Assembly: GCA_050012855.1 (NCBI GenBank)
Contig: JBEKGJ010000017.1
Span: 16,144 to 80,143, forward strand
DNA length: 64,000 nucleotides
Direction of reading: 5' to 3'
Source: JAJXZJ01 sp050012855
GTDB lineage: Bacteria; Verrucomicrobiota; Verrucomicrobiia; Limisphaerales; J093
The translations under genes and the position numbers were made by a program. This document shows positions 1 through 9,200 of the stretch, one piece after another. The first letter of the stretch is position 1. The number at the start of each line of letters is the position of its first letter. Below the pieces are notes generated by a model. It had not been told where the DNA came from and ran no database searches. It saw nothing but the letters and a program-made list of their open reading frames with translations.

Positions 1-407
1 TTCTCCAGGTAAATGTCCTTGCCGGCGTTGACCGCGCCGAGGGAGAGCGGCACGTGCCAGTGATCGGGCGTGGCGATCAAGACCGCGTCCACGTCCTTCC
101 GGGCGAGCAGGTCCGCAAAGTCGTGGTGGGTGGCCACGGAGGTGTCCTTGTACGCGTCGTTCACCATCTTCACCGCCTCGTCGAGGTTGCGCTTGGCCAC
201 GTCGCACAACGCCACGACCCGACAGTCCGGCTGCGCCAGGAAATTGCTCATGTCGCCCCGGCCCTGCGGCCCGACGCCGATGCAACCGAGGTTGACCCGC
301 TTGCTGGGCGCGTTTTCGCCCAACACGGAAGACGGGATGATCGTGGGAAAGGCCGCGGCGACGGCCGCCGCGGCAACGTTGGTTCGGAGGAAGTGACGAC
401 GGTTCAT
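1..407 (-). CDS. Gfo/Idh/MocA family oxidoreductase, Tat-exported (partial, N-terminus)
   Basis: The gene is read leftward and runs off the window edge, so only about 135 N-terminal residues are present. It opens with the twin-arginine leader MNRRHFLRTN followed by an Ala-rich hydrophobic stretch. A Rossmann segment follows (VNLGCIGVGPQGRGD, then CRVVALCDV), and then ATPDHWHVPLSL and AGKDIYLE, which are typical of the NAD(P)-binding half of secreted Gfo/Idh/MocA oxidoreductases. Members oxidise or reduce sugars and sugar-like substrates; the substrate here is unknown. It lies downstream of a second gene of the same family but behind a strong terminator, so it is probably transcribed separately. 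Confidence 0.9.
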   Translation of the reverse strand, partial: MNRRHFLRTNVAAAAVAAAFPTIIPSSVLGENAPSKRVNLGCIGVGPQGRGDMSNFLAQPDCRVVALCDVAKRNLDEAVKMVNDAYKDTSVATHHDFADLLARKDVDAVLIATPDHWHVPLSLGAVNAGKDIYLE

Positions 408-584
408 GGTTTCAAAAGCGCGATCATGTTCGCAGGTTGTGTTAGTCCACTGTCATTGGCATTCCACCCCGTCCGGCCCCGGCGCCCACCGGCGCGCGCG
501 CCTGACCGTTCGGGGTTGCGCGGAGGGTCACAAATCCACGGCGTGATGTCGAGTGCAGATCGCAGGCGGCCCGCATTTCCGGAA

Positions 585-626
585 ATAAAAAACGCCCGGG
601 ACCACCGGCGGCAGCCCCGGGCGTTG
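585..626 (-). terminator. Rho-independent terminator
   Basis: A perfect 10-bp inverted repeat (AACGCCCGGG at 591-600 and CCCGGGCGTT at 616-625) is followed, on the minus strand, by a run of six T. It lies 20 bases past the stop of the oxidoreductase gene ending at 647, so it should terminate that transcript. Confidence 0.85.
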
Positions 627-646
627 TCGTCAAAACCGGTCCTGTC

Positions 647-1993
647 TCAACCCACCGTCGGGACAACGGGCGGGGTGGAAAAGATGTTGTGCTCGTTTGG
701 CAGCGGCGGCTTGAGCGTACGGACATTCTCCCACAGGAGCTTGGACGGATCGGTATAGGCCAGGTGCGGACCATAGGTGAAGTTGGAATTGAGGACCTGA
801 TCCCATTCCACGCCGGCGCCGCTGTAGGCCGCCTCGCGGCCCATGATCGCGGTGAGCGTGCTGTCGGTCACGTTCTTGGTCTCATTCAACTCGGTGTTGT
901 TGTGAATCGCATTGATGAGATCCATGTGTTCCTGGACATACGGGTCAATATACTTCTCGCGGTAGCGGAACGGCTGCCCCCCCTTGACGGAGATGGTGCT
1001 GTTGGGATCGGACCAGCCCTTGGTGCCATGCACGGCTTCGCTGACCGAGGACCATTTGCGGGTGACTTGGCCGCAGTAGCTGGCCAGGTGAACGCCGCCG
1101 GGGTACTCGTATTCGATCGCGAAATTGTCCCAGATTTCGCCGGACTTGTTGCCCAGCATCTGGCGGGCGCCCTGCCCCCACGCCTTGATCGGGTGGGTTT
1201 TCATGATCCAGTTGCAGACGTCCAGATTGTGGACGTGCTGTTCGCAGATGTGGTCGCCGCACAGCCAGATGTAATGGTACCAGTTCCGGATCTGCTTCTC
1301 GAGCGTCGTCGCGCCGTTGTCGCCGTGATGCCAGATGGGGTTGCCGTTGACCCAGTAGGCCCGCAACGCAACCACATCGCCGATCGCCCCGTCATGGATG
1401 CGTTTGATCGTCTCGATGTAGTCCGCCTGGTGGCGGCGTTGCGTGCCGGCCGCAACCTTCAGCCCCTTCTTCGTCGCCTCCTCGCCCGTTTCGTACATGA
1501 TGCGGGCGCCCGGTCCATCCACGGCCACCGGCTTCTCCATGAAGACGTTCTTGCCGGCTTCGATGCAGCCCTTGTAAATGCCCGGCCGAAAACCGGGCGG
1601 GGTCGCGATGATGGCGTAATTCACGCCCGGCACGGCGAGCGCCATCTTGTAGGCTTGGAAGCCATCAAAACACTTGTCCACGGGCAGATTGAACGGAGCC
1701 GCCGCCCCGCGCCGCGCCTGTTCCGGGAAGACATCCGCCACGGCGACGATCTTGCCGTCCACGCCCAGATTCTTGGCCGCCTCGAGGAAATTCGCGCCCG
1801 CGCCGCCGCCGCGGCCACCCAGGCCGATGATAATCGCCCGGATGGGCTGCTTGGTCTGCGCGAGGACCGACGGGAAGTTGAGCGCCGTCGCGCCCGCCGC
1901 CGCCGCCGCCGTGGCCTTGAGGAAATGCCGGCGGGAGAGTCCCACCGTTTCACCATTCTGTTGAGGTTTCTGATCGTTCATACTTTTGTTCAT
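647..1993 (-). CDS. Gfo/Idh/MocA family oxidoreductase, Tat-exported
   Basis: The protein has 448 residues. Residues 20-45 form a twin-arginine leader (SRRHFLKATAAAAAG, ending near VLAQ), so it is probably exported folded. A Rossmann domain follows with AIIIGLGGRGGGAG, VAVADVFPEQA and the EKPVAVDGPGAR segment in which the EKP lysine is the usual catalytic/NAD-contact residue. The C-terminal half carries the family's substrate domain, including the CEQHVHNLDVCNW stretch with conserved histidines. The length is usual for secreted planctomycete/verrucomicrobial members. A second ATG lies 12 bases inside and cannot be excluded as the start. The substrate is unknown; a sugar or sugar acid is likely. 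Confidence 0.93.
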   Translation of the reverse strand: MNKSMNDQKPQQNGETVGLSRRHFLKATAAAAAGATALNFPSVLAQTKQPIRAIIIGLGGRGGGAGANFLEAAKNLGVDGKIVAVADVFPEQARRGAAAPFNLPVDKCFDGFQAYKMALAVPGVNYAIIATPPGFRPGIYKGCIEAGKNVFMEKPVAVDGPGARIMYETGEEATKKGLKVAAGTQRRHQADYIETIKRIHDGAIGDVVALRAYWVNGNPIWHHGDNGATTLEKQIRNWYHYIWLCGDHICEQHVHNLDVCNWIMKTHPIKAWGQGARQMLGNKSGEIWDNFAIEYEYPGGVHLASYCGQVTRKWSSVSEAVHGTKGWSDPNSTISVKGGQPFRYREKYIDPYVQEHMDLINAIHNNTELNETKNVTDSTLTAIMGREAAYSGAGVEWDQVLNSNFTYGPHLAYTDPSKLLWENVRTLKPPLPNEHNIFSTPPVVPTVG

Positions 1994-2304
1994 TGTGGAT
2001 TTGCTGTTGCTGCCTGAAAAGTAAACGAATCAAGGGCGGCTCGCCTCCCGCCCGGCCGGATGCGACCCCGCCCGTAAACGGCGAACCACGCCGGCCGGGG
2101 GACCGGGGACAGCCTCATCGCGCATGATGCCAATGGTTTCATCGTCAACATCTCGTCATCGCCCAAATCGCCGGCCAGCAAACGACCGACGACGCCAAGC
2201 AACCGGGCGAATGTGCTTGGTTTGCCACAAATGAATCCCGGCGGCAACACCGGAGATGCTTGGGCTTGCCACCGGGCCACCGAACGACATGGGCCGAACG
2301 GTCC
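1994..2304. other. Intergenic stretch without a supported gene
   Basis: About 310 bases between the oxidoreductase start and a small leftward reading frame. It probably holds the promoter for the leftward oxidoreductase gene. I see no RNA gene, strong terminator or recognisable protein in it. Confidence 0.5.
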
Positions 2305-2460
2305 TCATTTGCGGTTCGGGAGCAGCGCCGCCCGCATCCCCGGGGCGGGCTCGCCCTTGGCCTTGTCCCAATACTTGAACCCCGATTTCCCGTCCCAGAC
2401 CGCCCAGCCGACGCCCGCCGCGGCAAACTGCCGGAGCCAGGAGCGTCGGGTGTTTTGCAT
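2305..2460 (-). CDS. Small twin-arginine-like hypothetical protein (51 aa)
   Basis: A 51-residue frame starts MQNTRRSWLRQFAAAG, which resembles the beginning of Tat leaders. It continues through the segment WDGKSGFKYWDKAKGEPAPG and ends in a basic tail, LLPNRK. The aromatic and charged spacing looks like real protein and not antisense noise. It has no recognisable domain and no downstream partner. It could be a genuine short secreted protein or the remnant 5' end of a larger Tat-exported gene. It is transcribed away from the ADP-ribosylglycohydrolase gene that begins 113 bases to its right. Assignment is by appearance only. Confidence 0.35.
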   Translation of the reverse strand: MQNTRRSWLRQFAAAGVGWAVWDGKSGFKYWDKAKGEPAPGMRAALLPNRK

Positions 2461-2573
2461 CACGCGATTATTGCGACCCGGCCGGCGTTGTCAAACCTGC
2501 CGGCGCATCGCCGCACAGACGAATCGCGCTTGCGAGGCATTCAACGCCGTTGCAACATCCGTTCGCTGTTTCC

Positions 2574-4130
2574 ATGAGAACTAATTCATTTTCCGCCGCC
2601 CTCGTCGTCCTTTGCCTCGTCTCCCTGTCCTCCGGTCCCGCCTGGGCCGAACCCCGTCCCGGCCCGCGCCACCTCTTCCGGGCCGTGCTCGAAGACAAGG
2701 TCCGCGGCGGCTGGGCCGGCCAGATGATCGGCGTTTCGTACGGCGCGCCCACCGAGTTTCGCTCCATGGGACGGATCAACGATGCCGAGATCACGTGGGC
2801 GCCCGACCGCGTTTCCAATGCGATCGAACAGGACGACCTCTACGTCGAGATGACCTTTGCCCGGGTAATGGACAGCATCGGGCTCGAAGCCACCTCGGCG
2901 CAATACGGGGACGCCTTCCGCGATTCGAAATACGGTCTCTGGCACGCGAACGCTGCGGCGCGGCGCAATCTGAACCGCGGCATTCGCGCCCCCTGGTCCG
3001 GCCATCCGATCTACAACGTCCATGCCAACGACATTGATTTTCAAATCGAATCCGACTTCATCGGCCTCATGTGCCCGGGCCTGCCGCGCGAGGTGGACCG
3101 CTTCGGCGACCGCGTTGGCCGCGTCATGAACTACGGCGATGGTCTTTACGGTGGCATGTTCATCGGCGGGATGTACGCCGCGGCGTTCTTCGAGGACGAT
3201 CCCCGCCAGGTGGTCGCCGCCGGGCTGGCCGGCATTCCGCGGCGCAGTTCCTACGCCGCGTTGATCCGCGACCTGCTCCAATGGTCGGCCGCGTATCCCG
3301 ATGACTGGCGCCGGGTCTGGCAGATGATCGAGGACAAATGGGACAAGGACGATCCCTGCCCGGACGGTGCGCTGGCTCCGTTCAACATTGATGCCAAGCT
3401 CAACGGCGCCTACGTGGCCCTGGGCCTCCTCTTCGGCCACCGCGACTTCGGCAAAACCATCGAAATTGCCACCCGTTGCGGTCAGGACTCCGATTGCAAC
3501 CCGTCGAGCGCCGGTGGCGTGCTGGGGGTCATGCTCGGTTACACGCAGATCCCCGACCGCTTCAAATCCGGCATCCCCGCGCTCGCCGACCAGAAATTCC
3601 AGTTCACCGATTACTCCTTCAACAGCATCTGCGCCTCGACCCTGCGGCGCGCCACCGACGTCATCCGCCGCGCCGGCGGCCGGGTGACCGACACGGAGGT
3701 CATCATCCCGTTCCAATCGCCCAAGCCACCGCAGTTCGAACAATGGTCCCCGGGCATCCCCGATCGGAAACTCGGCGTTGCGGAGGCCGCCTGGAACTGG
3801 CAGGGAGATTGGACGCGCGGCCAGCAAGGCATGACTGCCCAGGGCCCGGGGGCCGCGGCAACGCTGACTTTCACCGGCGTGGCGGTCGTGCTCGTCGGCC
3901 CGCTCAGCCAGAGCGGCGGACGGGCGGATGTCTATCTCGACGGCCGGTTGAGCCAGCTCACCCTCGACGCCTACATCGTCAAGGACACCCACGACAACGC
4001 ACTCTGGCACACCTACGGTCTCGCCCCGCGGCAGCACACCCTCCGCCTCGTGACCCGTAATAACGCCGACACGCGCTCCACCGGGAAGCAGATCGCCCTC
4101 GAACAGGCGGTGATTTATCGGGAGGAATAG
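2574..4130 (+). CDS. Secreted ADP-ribosylglycohydrolase family protein
   Basis: The predicted product has 518 residues. The start chosen is the ATG giving a clean signal peptide (MRTNSFSAALVVLCLV, ending near AWA-EP); an upstream in-frame ATG only adds eight residues. The ADP-ribosylglycohydrolase (DraG) fold is shown by GGWAGQMIGVSYGAP near residues 45-60, EQDDLYVEMTF around 90 and the metal-binding GQDSDCNPSSAGG motif near 303. In known relatives paired Asp residues bind two Mg ions and the enzyme removes ADP-ribose from proteins or small molecules. Residues after about 400 form a separate beta-rich tail (VVLVGPLSQSGGRADVYLDG) that may bind a ligand. Secretion suggests a role outside the cytoplasm; the substrate is unknown. 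Confidence 0.9.
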   Translation: MRTNSFSAALVVLCLVSLSSGPAWAEPRPGPRHLFRAVLEDKVRGGWAGQMIGVSYGAPTEFRSMGRINDAEITWAPDRVSNAIEQDDLYVEMTFARVMDSIGLEATSAQYGDAFRDSKYGLWHANAAARRNLNRGIRAPWSGHPIYNVHANDIDFQIESDFIGLMCPGLPREVDRFGDRVGRVMNYGDGLYGGMFIGGMYAAAFFEDDPRQVVAAGLAGIPRRSSYAALIRDLLQWSAAYPDDWRRVWQMIEDKWDKDDPCPDGALAPFNIDAKLNGAYVALGLLFGHRDFGKTIEIATRCGQDSDCNPSSAGGVLGVMLGYTQIPDRFKSGIPALADQKFQFTDYSFNSICASTLRRATDVIRRAGGRVTDTEVIIPFQSPKPPQFEQWSPGIPDRKLGVAEAAWNWQGDWTRGQQGMTAQGPGAAATLTFTGVAVVLVGPLSQSGGRADVYLDGRLSQLTLDAYIVKDTHDNALWHTYGLAPRQHTLRLVTRNNADTRSTGKQIALEQAVIYREE

Positions 4131-4316
4131 CCCGCCCGGGCATCGCCGAAAGGCCAACCCGCCGGGAAGGCGCCCACCAACGCTTGCCGTGAACCCTTCT
4201 TTGCCGCGCCGGCGCGAGGATCGTTCGTTATGCTGCTTCACATCCCCATGACTGATGCATAATGATGCTTCACAGCGCCCGGCCATTGGCTATCATACCG
4301 ACATGGACCCAGCACG

Positions 4317-4679
4317 GTGTTGCTCGTTGTGGCCGCTGCGTTGGTCGTGGCCGCCTGGTTCGTGGTCAGACGCCTGGCCCTCATCCCGCTCCGCCAGGCA
4401 CGGGAACTGCTTGCCCGCGGGGCGACGGTGATTGATGTCCGCTCGCCGGCGGAGTTCAATGCCGGCCATGTTCCCCACGCGATCTATCTGCCGCTGGACA
4501 CACTGACCGAGCGCATTCAGGCCGTGGTCAACGACAAGGACGCGCCCGTCCTGCTGCATTGCCTGAGCGGCGGACGCAGCGCGCTGGCCCAGCGCCGGCT
4601 CCAGCGGCTCGGCTATTCGCGGGTTTACAACCTCGGCTCGCTGGAGCGGGCCCGGCGGCTAGTCGAGATGCCGCGTTGA
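4317..4679 (+). CDS. Membrane-anchored rhodanese-like domain protein
   Basis: The 120-residue product starts at a GTG. Residues 1-19 form one membrane segment (LLVVAAALVVAAWFVV) and the rest is a single rhodanese domain: ATVIDVRSPAEFNAGHVPHA near 37-55, then the active-site loop HCLSGGRSA with Cys82. Such proteins transfer sulfane sulfur or bind it for redox or regulatory work. The domain is complete and its cysteine is kept. No operon partner is visible, since the next 1 kb has no gene. GTG was chosen because no ATG precedes the hydrophobic segment in frame. Confidence 0.87.
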   Translation: MLLVVAAALVVAAWFVVRRLALIPLRQARELLARGATVIDVRSPAEFNAGHVPHAIYLPLDTLTERIQAVVNDKDAPVLLHCLSGGRSALAQRRLQRLGYSRVYNLGSLERARRLVEMPR

Positions 4680-5683
4680 CGACGTCGTCGGACACCCGAC
4701 CCGTTCGGCAAATGACGCGGCGGTTTGCAGTTGCCCGTCGCCGCGACAGGCCCGGGCTCGTCACCCTGAGCGATGTGACCGACAGTGCGGCAAATACTGC
4801 CCCCACGGCAAGGATTCCTGGCAGCCCGACTGAACATGTTTCTGCCCTCAACACCCCGTCCGCGTCCCGGTTGACCCGCTTTGTCCACGCCAAACGCGTT
4901 CTGCTTCTCCAGAACCCGATCCCAACCGGGCCGTCTGTCGGTCAACCGACGGCCTCTCACGCCAACGGTGGCAACAGTAAGGACTCTTGCACAAGTCTGC
5001 GAATCTCTATGAGCCCACATTGCCACGCACCCGATGCCACGAAAACCGCCATCACACAACAACCCAGACACGCCAAGGTGAAGAACCGCCCCCACGTTCT
5101 TAGTGTGCTTTTTCTTCACGCTCTTCCGGCCCGACCAGGAGAGCAGATGCGCCAGGCGCGCCTGGGCTCTGACCATCGCTAACGACTTCCTCCCCGCGAT
5201 CTTCCCGATTCATCACGTCATAAATCGCGCCGGGAAACTCGAGTCTCACCTTGCGGGCCATGACGAAAAAGTGCGCGACAACACCTCACATCTCAATATC
5301 AAGAACCGACCCCTTTTCAAGGAGGGCAAATTTGTCGGAAACGACAAGTTTGCAGGTTTTCAAAGGGCGGGAGAAGACTGCCTGCTTCCCAGTATTCTAC
5401 AACAATCAGAGACGGGTAGTAGTGGAAGACTACGTCACACTGGCGTCGGCGACCAACCACCAGGTCGCTCAACTGACGCCGCTCAACTGGAAGAAGGCTG
5501 GCCTCTCGCAGCTCCCACAAGCGGCTTGAATCGTCTTCAGGAACCCGCCAACACGCCATGCTATCACGCCCTTCCCGCCGAAATAGCGTGGTCCTCCTTT
5601 ACCACTTACATTCTGTCCACTCCAGATGGCTATAAACTCACGGTGCGTCAGATGTTTCTCTGACAACATTACCTCGGAAGGCA
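4680..5683. other. One-kilobase stretch without a recognisable gene
   Basis: Base composition falls from GC-rich at the left to clearly more AT-rich near the Rhs locus. Several short frames exist on both strands, but none shows a family motif, a plausible start context or consistent codon bias. The left end contains one copy of a 35-bp dispersed repeat. The right end may be decayed sequence left from earlier changes at the neighbouring Rhs/immunity locus; that is inference. Confidence 0.5.
4719..4753 (+). repeat. 35-bp dispersed repeat, copy 1
   Basis: These 35 bases (beginning GGCGGTTTGCAGTTGCCC and ending CCGCGACAGGCCC) recur with one mismatch at 15208-15242, just upstream of the parE-like gene. 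Both copies are non-coding and in the same orientation. Confidence 0.8.
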
Positions 5684-6262
5684 TCAAGCTTCTCTTCCGA
5701 ACAACTCGTATAGTGCAGGGGCACAGCCATGCAATTTCAACCAGTCCCTTGTCTCCTTTATGACATCTTGTTGAGCCTGCTTCATACTCGCCGCATCTCT
5801 CAACACGTACCGAAAACGCGAGCATTCGGAGACAGTAAACGCAATGTACACAAGTCGCGCCACAACGCCATCCAGTCCGTGTGCTAGATATCCACCATCT
5901 ATACTGAAGAACCGAGGGAATATTGCATCAACCAGCACATCTTCATCATAATATACAACCACTTGCTCTCGACTTGTGAGACTCCGGTAAAGTTCCATGT
6001 CTAGCGCTTTAAGTTGATCCAGCGCCATGCTGACTGCACTTATAAAAGATGGGGCACCTTGAATTCGTAGCTCATTTTGCGCTATAACTGAACCACGTGG
6101 TGCTGTCGCAATGAATATCCAAGTTGATGGAAAGAGAAGCATGTACGAGACGAATAACCGTATAGGGCGGAGAATTTGAATGTCCGTTACTCTTTCAACT
6201 AGAACACCAACACGACTGTTATATCGTGCCGCCATCAATACTTTACGCAAATGAGAGCTCAT
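5684..6262 (-). CDS. Hypothetical protein, candidate immunity partner of the Rhs protein
   Basis: The start chosen gives 192 residues (MSSHLRKVLMAARYNSR). Its ATG shares one base with the TGA stop of the Rhs gene (TGATG), the classic arrangement for translational coupling. No known family is recognised. Visible features are a hydrophobic stretch near residues 40-60 (LFVSYMLLFPSTWIFIATA), then a mixed helical region with VVVYYDEDVLVDAIFPRF. Base composition is clearly lower in GC than the housekeeping genes, like the Rhs tip before it. A small, unrelated, coupled gene directly after an Rhs tip usually encodes immunity to that tip; here this is inference from position. A longer start at 6298 would lie inside the Rhs reading frame. 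Confidence 0.6.
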   Translation of the reverse strand: MSSHLRKVLMAARYNSRVGVLVERVTDIQILRPIRLFVSYMLLFPSTWIFIATAPRGSVIAQNELRIQGAPSFISAVSMALDQLKALDMELYRSLTSREQVVVYYDEDVLVDAIFPRFFSIDGGYLAHGLDGVVARLVYIAFTVSECSRFRYVLRDAASMKQAQQDVIKETRDWLKLHGCAPALYELFGREA

Positions 6263-9200
6263 CAGTAGAAGCAGGATGGGCAAAGATGATAAAACCAACC
6301 TCCAATGTGCTCATGAAGCGAATCCCCACCCCAAGTAATATAGTGACCTGCTAAATATCCCCCCGCGAACCCACCCGCCGCTGCGATCGCCACCCCGCCC
6401 GCTATCGTCCCCGCCGACGCTTCGCTAACTGGTCCACCAAGCTCTGTAACCAGCGTGGGCCACAAGCCTGCCTGTGGAGGGACTTCTGGCGGTGGTGTCG
6501 TTGTTGGCTGAGGACACCATGGTGGTTCACCTGGCCCAGTTGGGTTGCCCCCGGGGGTTTGTGGCTGGGCGGGTTGAGTAATAGGCGGTGGTGAACCACG
6601 CGGACCCAGAGGCGGCGCAGACGGCGCAGACGGACCTGGGTTCCAGATTTGCCAAAGCACTGGCAATAGTCTTATCCAGTCGAATGGATGTGTACCTATG
6701 GAATCGTAGTATGTAAGAGGTGAGTTGCTTTCAAAGCCATAGAGATTGGCTCCCCCTAGCTCCTGGATGGGATCCCGACTCAACCACCTCTGTGTAAGGG
6801 GATCGTAGAAGCGCAACCCGTAGTAATAGAGCCCAGAGCTGGCGTGGAACTCCTTGCTGCTGAATCGATACACATTTGCGCTGGCCAGCGTGCCATTGGA
6901 CGAGAGTAGATTCCCGTAGGGATCATACTCGTAGCTGGCCGCCATCGCTTGGTTGGTGTCGAGAATAAAGGTGACGTTCCCGTTCCCGTCAGCGTGGTAG
7001 TAGTCGTGCGTGCCCCAGCCGCCGGTCCCTGTGTTGTAGGCGCTGCTGCGCGCAAGTAATCCAGCGATTCCACCCGCTCCTTCCAAGGTGCCCGACAGAT
7101 CCTTGCCCCGCGTGTAGCTCACCTGTGGTGTGTTGCTCCCGTCCCTCTCCTGTATCACCCGGCGACCGTCGTACACGTAATGTACCTCTTGGGCGACCGC
7201 CCAACTCCCGCCAGTCAATCCACTGGCAAACTCCAGATTGAGGGGTCCGAAGGTCCTTCCACTGCCGTTGCTGGCCAACGTGTACGTTGTCGAGCCGTTC
7301 GGTGCCGAAATTGCGAGCGCTCCACCCGCTGCGGTGATCGTGATTGGCGTATTGGCGTAATCGTACCATTGATCGCCGCCAGAGCTCTCCTGGCTGACCA
7401 GGAAGTACGTCGTATAGGCCGAGAGCGTCACCGGGGCCGGGAGCGGCGCATAGGCGAACTGGCTTGTCGTCATACCCGCCGTCCGGACCGTCGTGCCACC
7501 GTTCGATACGTCGGTGCCATCGGCGTTCACGAGCTTGACTGCGTGGGTGCCACTGTTCCCGCTCACCACCCACCTACCAAGGCTAGTCACCGTAATTGGC
7601 ACGCTCCCCACCTCGAACTGGAACCCCACCCAGCCGCTAAAATCGTTTCGCAGTGAGGAGGTGATTGTGCCTACGCTTGCTAGTGGCGCAATACTGCTCG
7701 ATGTACCTTTGAAGTTCACCGGCACATAACTCTGCGGCAGGTTGGGGCCGACATAGTAAGTCGTCGAGTTGTTGTAGGCCCAAGCCGCCCCGGTTCCGTT
7801 TGCCAGCCCGTTGAACACCATCGTCCCGTTGGGGTAGTTGTACCACTGGTCCCCACCGCTCGCTTCCTGGCTGACGACATAGTAGGTGGTATTGGCGGAT
7901 AGGGTCACTGGAGCCGCCAGGGACGCATAGACGAACTGTCCGGCCGTCGCACCCGAGGTGTTTACCACGGTTGCGCCGCCGGCAAGATCGGTGCCGTTGG
8001 CTTGGACAAGCTTCATCGCGTGGGTCTGGCTGTTGCCACTCACCACCCACCGACCCAGCTCAGTCACTACCAAAGGAGAGGTTGCCACCTGGAAGCGCAT
8101 CCCCACCCAGCCGCTAAAATCGTTCCGCAAGGGGGAGCCAGGAGTCGCCGCCGTCACGACGGGCGCTGGTGCGACTACTCCACCGGTCGCACTCCATGTG
8201 TACTCCCGGCGCACCCGCATGCGGCCCAGGCCGTCGTATCCGAACGTGCTCTGCCAACTGGCGCTGGAACTGACGCTCACCAACTGGTTCTCGTCGTCGT
8301 AAACGTAGGCAAGCCCGTCACTGCGGCTGCCGCGGTTGCCGTTTCCATCGTAGCCGTAGGTGTAGGTCCCATCACTTGTCAATTCGTTGAGGTTGTTGAC
8401 GGTAAATGTTTTGACGACACCACTGTTGGTGCGCAGATTCAAGTTCCAGGCAGCATCGTAGCCGTAGCCCAGGTTCTCGGTGGATGATCCACCATTTCCC
8501 AGGGCTTTGATCAGTTCCTGCGCCCCGTTGTAGTTGTAGTTCACCGTACTCCCATCCGTCCGGCCCATCTGCCACCGCTCGTTGGCCTGATTGACCTGGT
8601 AACTATGCCGGTTGAGCACCGTGCCGCCGCTTGACCGTAGTGTGGTTTGGGTCAACCTCGCCACCGAGTCAAAGACATTCGTGATGACCGCGGTATTGGG
8701 CAGGGCGAGGTTGGTCCACACAGTCCCAGGACCGCGGTAGGTGTAGCTGAAACTGCCCGGCGGCGAGGTTAGGCTGTAGAGTCGGTCGGCTGCGTCGTAG
8801 CTGTAGCTCTGCGACCAGGAACCGACGGGCTGTTGCAAGGTCAGTCCCGACCGCAACTGCGCATTGTTGTACGTAAAGCTCACCGTGTCGTTGGCCCAGG
8901 GACCATCCTCGCTCCCCAGCCGGTCATAGCTGTAACCGTACACGGTCGTCCCCACTCCATCAACGATTTGCGTCAGGCGGTTGTCGGCGTCGTAGGTGAA
9001 GCCGAGTTGCGGGCTGGCCGGGTAGTTGACGTACAGGAGGTTGCCGGCGTTGTCGTACTGGTAGGTGGTGTAGTTCTTGGCTTTGCTCCAGCGGGTGGTC
9101 ACACGGCTGTTCGCGTCGTACCAGTACCCCAGAATGAGCGTTCCGCTCGCGTCGTACTTGCCGCCCACCCGTCCCTCCACGTCATAGGCCCATGTGGTCA

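Noticed and set aside
689..2017. Long open frame on the plus strand opposite the oxidoreductase gene
   Set aside because: It is the antisense of a clear Gfo/Idh/MocA gene. In GC-rich genes the opposite strand often stays open, and the translation is Arg/Val/Asp-rich without motifs.
2586..4286. 566-codon leftward frame opposite the ADP-ribosylglycohydrolase
   Set aside because: It mirrors the real gene's codons, has no signal peptide or motif, and overlaps the gene fully.
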